Assembly (NCBI GenBank): GCA_012934845.2
Contig: WNNJ02002318.1
Coordinates: forward strand, 1 to 64,000
Reading direction: 5' to 3'
Length of the DNA: 64,000 bases
Source of the DNA: Pomphorhynchus laevis
Lineage: Eukaryota; Acanthocephala; Palaeacanthocephala; Echinorhynchida; Pomphorhynchidae
Part shown: positions 39,384 to 50,700 of the stretch, piece by piece
How positions within the stretch are numbered: position 1 is the stretch's first letter
How the letters are laid out: each line of letters opens with the position of its first letter
Position numbers and translations under genes: made by a program
The notes under the pieces: model-generated
What the model was told of the DNA's origin: nothing
Database searches by the model: none
What the model saw: the letters and a program-made list of their open reading frames with translations, nothing else

Positions 39384-39850
39384 TTATCTAATTACCTCGA
39401 GAGGTGTGTGACCGAGGCGTAACCAGTCTAGCCACTTTTCACGCCTATCACCAATAGAGCAAATCTTCATTATTCGAAGAGCTTCATTTCTTATAATAAA
39501 CTGTTTTAATCTCATAGTTGGGCACTTGTTTATGAAGATACTGGGGCTTTGAAGTAGGTTTACAATATAATTCATTCTCATTATTACCTATTGCAGACTT
39601 AAAGATAGTTACGTCAAGTTAATTGGCAGGAATACCGATTTCCGCAGTAGATTTAAGATTTCCGTAATCATTAATGTACATTAGGAACGTGTTTAGTGAA
39701 TGATAACTATCGGATCATATCATGTAGACATCGTCAATGTAACGATGTCAAGCATGCGGTATAACTGGTGAATTTTCTATCAATAGTTTTTCAAAAAGAC
39801 CCTAGTTAATATGCTCTCGTAATTCGCCTTCATGAAGAAGACGAAAGCCG
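39384..39850 (-). mobile_element. Penelope-like reverse-transcriptase fragment II
   Basis: On the - strand, HRYIDDVYMI near 39721-39750 matches the catalytic YxDD region of reverse transcriptases. It is followed by a thumb-like part with FIIRNEALRIMKICS and WLDWLRLGH to 39384. The NEALRI signature matches Penelope-like thumbs. It is a partial, decayed copy lying directly downstream (in - sense) of fragment I. Confidence 0.65.
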
Positions 39851-40149
39851 AAAGCTTGAATAAATAGTTGTCCATTTTCTTCTTAAATGATTTAACATGT
39901 GAATCGCCTGTTGTTATCCGTATTCTAACCGGATTCTATGTAATAATTTCAGATTTTAATTATTTAAACAGCAAAGATTCAGGATGTTTGTGAACAAAAC
40001 TAGTGTAGGCAAAAGCCGTCGACCGTTGTAGAATACACAGACAAAAACTTTTGTTCGCAAACATTATAAACACAAAAGTTAGCAGGAAGAATCCTATAAC
40101 TTTGTACATTTCTTTTTCCCGCCTTTAACCAAATGTTTTGACATTTAAA

Positions 40150-41350
40150 AAATCTGTGAAACACTTATAATGTTAGTAGCAGCTGCTCGTTGTAAGTGAT
40201 CTTTTAAGGTCCGCCATAAGTTGGGATGTCTAATATAATCTACGATTTACTCTATTGTAAATGTCGATAAGGTCACTTTCAATTAATGTCAGCTATAATT
40301 TGTGTCCCGGATTTTCTTTTGTGTTACTGCGAAATCACAACTCTGTTTATTTTTATTGATATGTGATAGACGTCAGTTTATACGTTTGTGCATATTATCA
40401 AATGTCTCCCTTACATATTGCATCTCACATTATGAACAGGTTAATAAGTATACCACATTATTAGACTTGCAGTTCATGTTCTCTTGGACGGCATAAAGAA
40501 TTTCATTCCAACTGCACTTGAATTTTGTTGTTGCGTTTATATCTTCACATGTTGTACATCTTTTGTCATTGCAGGATCTGCAATTGTGATCGCTTGGTTA
40601 TATCGGTGTTCTAGTATATCTCACACTTTAAAACTGTTTAAAAGGGTTATTTTTATGTTTGTGCTGCCTTTGAAATATTGAAGTGTGGACTGTAATGGTT
40701 TATTGTAGTTCATCTATTGTTAGGCCGCTGTTATTTGCTGATCATGTTGACTTATAACTATCTTGTTTACTCATTGTATTTGATACCCTCGATGTACGAG
40801 AGCATTCTCAAATTTCTCAAGGTGTTTATGTTGTTTGTATTCACCAGCTTATAATTCTCGGGATTCGTTCCTTTTTGTGTTGGCCTTTATAGATATAAGG
40901 TGACTACTCCTATCATGGATAAACGTTGTTTCTTTACGGTAAATCTTTATTCTACCTTAGCATGAGAGACTGTAAATCTGCATATCAATAAATGCTGCAG
41001 AATTTCCAACCTTAAATTCTAAATAAAGTGTTTTACTGTTATCGAGAGCTCTTTAATGATGTTCGAGATGCCAGTCATGGTAAACAATGAATATGTGGTG
41101 ATTGTATTGACAATGCAATTGTGATATTATCGACAATTTCTCAAGGTTTTTTGCTCATATTTCTGCTCAAAGTATAGCTAACGTAAGTATAGTATAGCCA
41201 ACATAAGTATAAGATAGCCAACTAAGTATAGTATAGCCAACTAAGTATAGTCAATAAATGTTACAAAAGAGAAATCTGTGGAAATATCATTTCTTATCTC
41301 ATTTATTTTAATGAGAAAATTCATGCTGCTGTAGAGGTTGTCAGGTACCA
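40150..41350 (-). mobile_element. Penelope-like element fragment I: RT then GIY-YIG endonuclease
   Basis: Read on the - strand: an RT fingers/palm signature (INEIRNDIS then SFVTF) at about 41230-41345, and a thumb with IYRKETTFIHDRS, RNES and a KFENALVHRGYQ motif at about 40750-41000. A GIY-YIG-like region follows at 40150-40660, with paired cysteines (RSCNDKRCTTC), NNVVYL and RETFDNMHKRIN. This order, RT followed by C-terminal GIY-YIG, is that of canonical Penelope elements. The copy is decayed and lacks intact frames. Confidence 0.7.
41170..41252. repeat. Short tandem repeat inside the Penelope-like fragment
   Basis: Four to five imperfect ~20-base units around AAGTATAGTATAGCCAACTA. Confidence 0.7.
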
Positions 41351-42134
41351 TCTTAAAAAGTGTCATCGACAAATTATCACGTATTTGCCAAGTTTATCCG
41401 TAAGCGTGCCTCTTATGCTAGCGATTAGTCGTCCTGAGCAGATATCTGCCCGCAACTGCATCATTGACACTAAGATCGCTTGCACTGTCGCAATCGATAA
41501 AGATTTTTATAACTTATTTAACAGTTCTTGTAGGCGTTTAGTGACATGTATCATCTAGCGTTTTTAGATATGCGTCTAAATTGAACTAATGCTCTGTCTT
41601 GTATTAATCGTCGTTTAATTGCCAGGTGACTGTTTCGCCTCTTTTGTAACTAGGTTTTATAACAGTTTGTTCACTAGGTTTTCATAATTGCCGTTTATTT
41701 CATGTAGTGATGTAATTGCAGATAGTTGAGAGTTGGAAAGATTAATATGTCCTGTAGCGGTGCATTAACAAGCATCATGAACACCTTACGAAATTTAAAA
41801 ATGAGCTCTTACATTGAGGGTATCAGTGGTGATGGGTGTTTTTTGCGGAAAATGAATTAAACTCATTTGATTGATCGGGTTTAACGTTCAACGTTACCTT
41901 ACAATTTTTAGCTTGTATATTATCGAAGTCAGAGACATTCTAAGATACTTAATGAACATATTGTGTCTCATCAGTGACGGGTACTTTTTGCTGCTGGATG
42001 CAAAAAAAGGCAAACAGCCAACACAAATCTTTTTCTGGTGTATGTCCATTGACCTGAAATATCCACAGGACGCTGCAACAACACTAGGTTGCTTGTTTCT
42101 TAAAATTTTAAGTTTATTAATTTTTAATTGATAT
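41351..42134. other. Flank of the Penelope-like fragment
   Basis: Less AT-rich sequence that probably continues the N-terminal part of the Penelope-like element on the - strand (up to about 41700). Beyond that nothing is assigned. Confidence 0.35.
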
Positions 42135-42244
42135 TTTAAATTAATTTCAAGATTTCGATAATAGTATGAGGGAAGGTGTGGCTGATACTGGACAATTATA
42201 CAACAAGACTCCAACTCGTGTAAATATGATATGTATACTTATAC
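42135..42244 (-). pseudogene. Stray copy of the AP-2 terminal exon end
   Basis: About 110 bases match the end of the last TfAP-2 exon and its 3' flank (43660-43770) at roughly 90 percent or better by eye. Both share TGAGGGAAGGTGTGGCTGAT and CCAACTCGTGTAAATATGAT. In this copy the frame reads HELESC then diverges and does not keep the AP-2 C-terminus. It lies about 1.5 kb downstream of the gene in the same orientation, so it is probably left from a partial tandem duplication. Confidence 0.75.
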
Positions 42245-43671
42245 AATATGTTTAAACAGCTACACTATGTTGCTTGTTTACTAAAATTCTTCTTGTCTTC
42301 CACGTCACAATGAAATATGCAAGAAAGGGAATTACTGTTTAAATTTATATACAAATTATAAATATACAAATATATATAAATATATTTGTATATACAAATA
42401 TATACAAATACTAAAGTATATAATATAATGGTGGATTATTTACATTTGATATACGATATATAATTCGTTATATCAACGAATGATACATATCATTATATCA
42501 GATGGTTTGTTAAGTAATCATCTTATAATTATCTTAAAAATACCAGTTTATGCATATACTATATTACGATATACCCTCAGAAATATAAAAATTTAAGAAG
42601 TGAACCGCTTGTGGGTAAATATTTCTCAATGCTGAAAAGGTAGGCAACCTTTATTACTTTTTCGCTGACGTATAAGTAAAAGGCTTTTATTTCTGTCAAT
42701 GATATTTTTCATTTTATGTGTTTGCAATTATTCCGGAGCTCGATGGACTAATAACTGACAATTGAAAATATGTAAGAACAAATCGCTGAACTCTCTAATG
42801 CAAATTCAATTTGAGCAAAATGAAAAGTTTGATGTGACTAAAAGAATTTATTAAATTTAAATCTAAAGATTTTAAAAGATTTTATGATAAAAAGGAGCGT
42901 TAAACTATTAAGAAAAATAGCAAATGATGAAAATAGTAAAATCAAATAAAACTAAAATAAATCTGAATTTTTGTTTTTAAATAAATGGTTTTTTTGAAAA
43001 TAGAATTAAAAGAAACTTTAAAAATAAATATAAATCCAAACAATACAACTACACAAATTTTAATTTCAATTCATAGAAAAAACTTTAAGAATACGATACT
43101 TGTTTTCTTACAACAAAATATTAGTGTAAATTCAAAAATATTTAATATTTAATTTTATTAAAAAATATTAAAATCATTTAATAGTACATTTTATAATTTC
43201 TGCACTATTGCATATTTAAAATTTACAAATAGTTACATTATATAAAAATAAAAGATAAATGGAGTAATACAAAGTTAAAATCTCAAACAATTTTGTAATA
43301 TTATCTTATTAATATAAGATAATATATTAATTTATATTAATATATTAATATAAATATATAATATATTAATATATATTAATATGTTAAATGTTCCGTTAAA
43401 GATGCAGTCTTACATATTTTTCAATAACCACTTACTTAATGATGTGCATCTTAGATGTGCGTTTTTAAAAGATTTTCTTTCTAATCCTAAATAATTTTCT
43501 TTAAATTTTTACTTTACATTTTGCTTGGAAATGATAAACTTTTCCTTTCAAGGCAAACATCATTCGTAGAAATAATTTATTTAACATCACATTAAGTTTG
43601 TTGTCTAAATAAAAGAAAAACAAAAGCGAAATCTATAAAAACATGATTGCTAATTTTAATTTAAATTAATT
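42245..43671. other. AT-rich sequence downstream of TfAP-2
   Basis: AT-rich, with a dense palindromic AT block at 42340-42500 and another near 43300-43385. It should contain the TfAP-2 3' UTR. A TTTATT (AATAAA on the - strand) at 43576-43581 is a possible poly(A) signal. No gene seen. Confidence 0.45.
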
Positions 43672-43924
43672 TCAAGAGTTCGATGATAGTATGAGGGAAG
43701 GTGTGGCTGATACTGAACAATTTAGACACGACTCCAACTCGTGTAAATATGATATGTACACTTTTACGCCCGTTAATACAGCTGGGCATCCAAATCCGTG
43801 ACTTAGCATGCTAAATTTGGTTAATGGATTTTGAACATGGTATGGAAGTATACTGTCTTCGGCTTTGTTAGCTATCGGTGATCTATCGTGTTCCAATATA
43901 TTAACAAAATCTTCTGCCATCGTT
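43672..43924 (-). CDS. TfAP-2: TfAP-2 terminal exon
   Basis: Acceptor TTGTTAAG|AACGATG. It encodes [51 protein letters not shown] and a short tail ending in SSNS and a stop at 43672. It corresponds to the QDRSP...LISHGFGSPAV end of AP-2 proteins. Part of it is duplicated at 42135-42244. Confidence 0.92.
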
Positions 43925-44644
43925 CTTAACAAAAGTGTAAATATGTGCAATTTGAGCAACAAATACGAGGGATCAACGGCAAAATTAAATCGATTAGATT
44001 TATTTCGAAGAAATTATTTAATCAGTGACATTTCGAAATCAGTAAAAATAATAGGTATTTCAAAAATCTCAAATACTTAGAGACACTTAAATAAACTTCA
44101 TTAATAGATTGATCCTAAATTATTATCTGAAGTATTTTATACCTTTAAAAATATAAATTTATTGAATATTGATAATTATTTTAGTAAAATCATAATTTTT
44201 ATGATTCGGTAGTAACGGTGACTGAAAGTATTCACTGTAATGGTTATAAATTGATTACATCTATTTACTAAAAGCATTCGCTTACTGTAGTTGCCATTAA
44301 TAAATTAAAATATTTAAATTAAGTAAGCTTTTGCTGAAGATATTAAATATAAAAAACGTTATGCTTATTAAAAATAATAATTTATAAACATTTTTGACTT
44401 TATTAAATACATAATTGGGTGTACCAGGGCAGGTGTAACAACAAATTATATTTTAGAAATTTGTACACTTTAAAGTGTCCCTGTACGGTAGACGCATTAT
44501 TAATGCGTCTACCGTAGTGGAAGTTTGTCGTCACACATAGGATGGCTGGGCATACGTAGCGAATTTAAATATTGCGAGAATAATTCGGTTCTATTTCTTG
44601 GTGTGATAGAATGCTGCCTGGTGTTTATGCCTCCTCATGAGGAA

Positions 44645-44731
<87 letters not shown>

Positions 44732-47700
44732 ATTGAGTAAAACCGCCAAAAAAAGACAAAAATAAATAAGAGCACTTGATGTGTTTTTTATAAACGCGTT
44801 TCGCTTCAACAATAAAGCTTCGTCAGTAATCACGTCAGTGATTAAAGCTTCGTCAGTGATTACTGACGAAGCGAAACGCGTTTATAAAAAAACACATCAA
44901 GAAAAAAGAAAACACATCTATAAAAAGTTAAATATTTTTTTATAACAATTTTATATAAATTGTTATAAACGTTATATATATTTATATATAAGTTATTATA
45001 TAAAAAAGTTATATTCTTAAAAATATACCTCGTGTGGTTCTTTTGATCCTATCAGCATCACTGTACAATACAATCAGCGTGGGTGAACCTCATCAAATAT
45101 AGAACACATTCACCAAATAAAAACCAAATAAAAACCGGCATTTCGGAGACAAGGGAAATGTACTAGTGGGCTCACTGCTGACGTAGGCCACCTTATATTA
45201 ATATAATATAACATAATATTAATTATAATTTAATTGTAAAACATGTAAGCCAGACTCGGAAGAATGACGAATGGCGTTGCGTCATCACAATGATTCATCA
45301 TTGCCAGATCCCTCCCACTACTGGACGCAGAGGAGGACTGGCAATGAATGAATCAATGTGAATGATGTACTAGAAATTTTTTCTAGTAACATCATAGAGT
45401 ACTAAATCAGTACTACAGCTTTACCAATGTACGGAATGGTCTTACTCTCCTTAAATTTATGATAAAAGTTAGCCGATATTAAAGAGACCGGCGCTGGCTT
45501 TTGCCAGTGCTTTTGCTAATGATCCTTTTGGTGAAGCTGTAGTACTGATTTAGTACTCTATGATGTTACTAGAAAAAATTTCTAGTACATCATTCACATT
45601 GATTCATTCATTGCCAGTCCTCCTCTGCATCCCCTAGTGGGAGCGATCTGGCACTGATGAGTTATTGTGATGATGAAACGGCATTCGTCATTCTTTCGCG
45701 TCTGGCTTACATGTTTTACAAGAAATTCACGCGGAATGGTCTCACTCTCCTTGAATTTATAATTTACTTATATTAAATTATATTAATTTTAATTTTATAT
45801 TAAAATATAATAATTATATTAAATTTATATAATTTTATACAAAAATTATATTAATTTTAGGTCAAAATTGTTTCATGATAATCTATCCGAATTCACTTTC
45901 ACATATATATTTCCTTGCATACCTAGCAATTTTTACGTTCCTAGTAAATTCATGATCGTCAACGCTTTCTTCGTAATGACGCTTGCGGGAGTACTTTGCG
46001 ACCTCGTAAGACGGGAAGTCTGTTTTACAAATTGAATTAAAGTCCGAAGCTAGTTGAAGTGCTTCACCTTTAAATACAAAAACAGTGAGCTCATGATATT
46101 TTATTTTTAACTAAATTAAGACAAAATTTGCGCAGTGGTCCGTTAATATAATGAATTAACAGTTCGATAACGCAATTATCACATAGCGATAATAAATGCG
46201 TTCTTTTATTATAGAAAAATATTTATATTTCATTACGATTGATAATTTGAAATCTTATTTAAAAACTTACCTTCAACCATTGCGGTTAGAACAGTTATTG
46301 TAGCTGCCTTGCGTCTACCGGCTGGTAGTCTTACACCAATACTTTCCAGTCTCTCTCGCAGAAGTTTACCTCCATTTTTTGATTTCGCTCTAAACATTAA
46401 TTTATAAGCTCAATGTATAGTCTTAATATTTCCTTTTACGTTTATAAATATTTAAAATTCATAAATAAAATTCAATTTATTATTTATTATAATTATAAAT
46501 TATACGGCAAATCTTATCGTGATACCCATAAGTAGAGAAACGCCAAACCAATGGCCGCTTACAATTGTGTGAATTTTTCCAATGCTGTTGACAGGCAACT
46601 GGCGTTAAAATTGTTCCGGATTGATCCCCGATACTTTCTTGTTAAATATTTTTAGATTTGCAGTATAATTAACAGTTTCGTCCATAATAAGAAGACTGCG
46701 CAAATATACTGATAAAGGGGGGCAGCTGCCAAGGTAGAAACTAGTGTGAATGATGTATTTGGTAAAACTCCCACTACGCGCTTTAAGAATCTTGCCTGAC
46801 ATCTGTCGAGCTGCATGAAATTACCGGAAGTCAAATCATTCCATACAACGGAAAGACCATAACTAATCATGGGCAACAACATGACTCTGAAATACCTCAA
46901 TGCACCCTCGAAAGAGAGACACCCCAGATTATGGATCAAACTCGTTGCCGTAATTATTTTTGTCGCCTTGCGTTCCAAGTGATCAACAAAACTCCAACGC
47001 GAAGTGAGGTACATTCCTAGATAAGTATACGAACGCGAAAATTTTAGCGCTCGTTATGAAATGTGAGCTGATCATGCTTGCACCGTGGACCACCCTTACG
47101 AAACTTGACGACTTTGGTCTTTTTTATGTTAACCTTCATTTTGTTAGATGCACAATAATGATATAACGCATCTAAGGCTCTTTGAATAGAGGATATAGTA
47201 TCCGGCACTATGGCAAGATCATCTGCATACATCACTGACCATACCCTATTCGAATTTCGACATAGGCAGTTTGGGAGGTCCATATCGAAGAAAGCAAAAA
47301 GTAGGGGGCTAAGAGGATCTCCTTAGATCGCCAAACCAATCTCCGGCCATTGGTTTAGCGTTTCTCTACTCATAGGTATCATGATAAGATTTTTCGTATA
47401 CACATTCCTTTACATTCGCGATCGTCGTGCTGTTCGTGCAAATTTTGTTTGTGCGCTTGCTGGTCCTTGCTTCGTATTTTCGAATGGCCATATTTGCAGC
47501 ATTTGAGTTTGCAATATATCGATCGTATGAAGTAAAGTGCACGATCTATCTTAGGCCTTTTAAGAGGAACAGTGCAGAAGCATTAGGGGCATAGTATATG
47601 ACGAAAAGAAGATGCAATATATTGGTACAACGTCTAACATCAGCATCCGTTTAAATTGAATGTATTTGATTTATTGTAACTATATTTTCTTTCTTTTATA

Positions 47701-50700
47701 TTTTGTCGAAGCCGAGAGGCGCGATGGCAATAAATTTTCTCTTCATAATTATTAATTATGAATAAATTATTATTTCAATATAATTATACTGAATTCAAAT
47801 AATTATAATTATTTAATATATTAAAATCTCTCCAAATGCTCTTTTTGAATTCACTTAAACTCCTCTTCATCTATATCTTTCATCTTGCACGGTGTTCCCC
47901 GAGGTTCAGTTTTAGGTTCTCTCCTTAATGGAATATATATTAATATTCTATACATCACCTATATTTCAACAGATAAATTTCCGTAAATCGTGAATCAAAT
48001 TTTAATATTTTTTAAGTTTACGAATCATATGTTAATTTAATATTAATATTTAATAAATATTACAGAAAATATTAAACCTTGTACTTACGTATAAGAGAAA
48101 CAATATCGATTATTTAAATTTCAATCTCATATTACTAAGAATTATAATATTTTTAAAAAACGCTATTATTGTTCAAGCTTCTGTATTTCGAAAGTATCTA
48201 ACCATGTAATCTTAAATTTATCGTGAATTAATCAGATTAAATTATCTTATCATATTATTTTAATCTTTAATTTAAATATTAAATCTTTATTTAAAAATTT
48301 AATTTTATGGCGCATTGCTTTTGTATGAAACTAATTATTTATTATTTATTTAATATTTTTTATTTATGTATTTATTATTTATTTATTTTATTAATTTAAA
48401 TGTTATTTTACTTAAGTGGTTTCTATGTTCATTAATTAAAAATTTTCAAAGTATCTTAATTTTGGGTAATAAGTCATAAATTTTTAAACAACATAACATT
48501 TATAATAATAAATAATATTTATTATAAATTTATTTATAATATTTTGCGAATTTTTTCAGTAGATATTATTTACTATTATTTATTTACAACTAATATAATT
48601 GATAAAAATGTAAATTACCTTCTTAGTATTCCTCCTAACAGTGATGCATTTAAGCATTCGGGTTGAGATATCCTTCTGTGAATTTCGCTTATTGAAACTT
48701 TGTATTTGCATGTAGAGCTGAGTAGAGAAAGCCGGCCTGGTACACTACAGAAATAGTCATTATTAACTGATGTCATGCACGTCGTTGATTGAGTCTTCTC
48801 TGCTTTGTTCATAACATGTACAGGCTGGTATCGTGTATCTATATTTTAGAACTTTGAGAAAGGAAAACAAAATTGTTTAATTTACCGTATATTTTAGCAA
48901 CTTTGCATCGAGGTGATTGCCAACCTTCAGACTGATAGTAGTCAAAGTTCTAAATTCACGAGATCACTAAATTTTAAGCTATAATGCACCAAGTATTGAA
49001 CACTTTTAATGCCAAATGATCATCTCAATTTGTAATGAGATGATCATCTCTATTTGACATGTAAAAAGTTTTCTTAATTTTCTACTCGTGAACCATCGAA
49101 GAGGATTTGGTGAATTAGATCAGCTAACAAGAGTCTACATATTTAATATAATTTATAAATTAAAAAGAAAATAAATAAAATTGTATATAATTTATATTAA
49201 TTTATAATTATACAAAAATTTTAATTGACAGGATTACATCCAAGTATGGCAAAATAAATCATCGATTTTCCACGTTTTCGTTATTATAAAATGCCTAATT
49301 TTGTTTTCTCTTCAAAATTAAATTTTGGCTCACAACTTTTGATAGAAAATCCGAAAATTTTCTTTTGATATAAAATCGTTATATCTTTAAGATAAATATA
49401 AATTAAATCAATAAAAATCCGAAAATTTTCTTTTAATAGCAAATCGTTATATCTTTAAAATAAATATAAATTAAATCAGCTAAACGAGTCTACGTATTTT
49501 ATACAATTTATAAATTAGAAAATTATAATAAATAAAATAAATAACAACGAGTAAAATAAATAATAAAATAATATTTTACATAATTTGAAATAAATTCAAT
49601 TTTTATGAATTGACTAATAAATAAACAACGATGCATCTGAATAAGGATTAGTAATCAGCAATAATGCTGATTACACAGCATTACTGCTATGTTATCAGGT
49701 TTCGTCATCTATTCCTTGACCTCGATAATCTGCAGTAGCTAACTTTCTAATGCAAGACCGTTTGTCTTTTCGAATTTTTCATTGTGTAATTGCTTCTAAC
49801 AAAATACACAACACGATCTCCTTATTACAATAGCTGTAAACTTCAGAAAATTCAAAATTTTATCATAAATTAATGATTTCTGTAATTTTACAATATAATG
49901 ATATCGTTCTTTATTATTTAATGTCTCATACGTGTCAATTCGTAAATGCAATTTCAGTTTTCTATTTAAACTATAACCAATGAAAAATAATAAAGAAATG
50001 AATGAGGCAATTAGTAAACAGTGAGATGGAAAGGGAGATAAAATCATCAGGATAAAAGATAAAGCGTACTATTAGAGGTTTAAGGGTTTTAATATTATTC
50101 TAATGCATTTTATCACATAAAAAATAGAGCATAAAGTCATTATCTTATAGTATCTGCTATAAGATATAGTATCTTCAATTTTTCTTGACCATTTTTGACC
50201 CAACATTGCTCAGCCTAGTGGCATCGTAACCCAACCCGAACATTTGCTCATACAACTTATTGACAACTTATCGAACACATTATTGACAATTTGAATAAAT
50301 CTGAGAAACAGAATAAATGATTTTACAATAAACGCTTTGTACAAAAATAATTATATTACAATATAATTAATTTCAATTAATGATATAGCTGTTCATGTTT
50401 TTAACTCATCAATTGATGAATAAGTGGCTCCAACTTCGATAATGCCAATCTTATGTGATTAAAACAAAGTATGTACCTCGACAAAGTAGTGAAACCCTGC
50501 TTACAAAGTATAACATCTTATGTGGTATCCCCTCTTTCCTCTTTGTCCCTCCTCCATCGGTGTTTCTTAATCCATCTGTTCTTTATATTGCTTTAATCAT
50601 CTTACTTTCGTAGGAGTAAAGTTTACTTCGACAACCATCATTCTCTCGATCCATTCGTTCGCGACAAAACCGATCTTGAAATCTCTTATTTCACCACCTT

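Noticed and set aside
40302-40681. Plus-strand ORFs of 64 and 65 codons
   Set aside because: They are antisense to the GIY-YIG region of the Penelope-like fragment on the - strand.
39384-41350. Permuted Penelope-like element with GIY-YIG before RT
   Set aside because: A YIDD fragment lies 3' of the GIY-YIG, which first suggested the permuted type. An RT thumb found 5' of the GIY-YIG shows the canonical order, with the second RT piece being another copy.
43865-44080. Plus-strand 71-codon ORF
   Set aside because: It is antisense to the AP-2 terminal exon over its first part, with no domain in the rest.
44525-44833. Overlapping ORFs on both strands through the AT microsatellite
   Set aside because: The open frames arise from the (AT)40 repeat (Ile-Tyr alternation), not from coding constraint.
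49796-50047. Missing AP-2 exon on the - strand
   Set aside because: No AP-2 similarity and no matching splice phase; the frame is hydrophobic and AT-driven.
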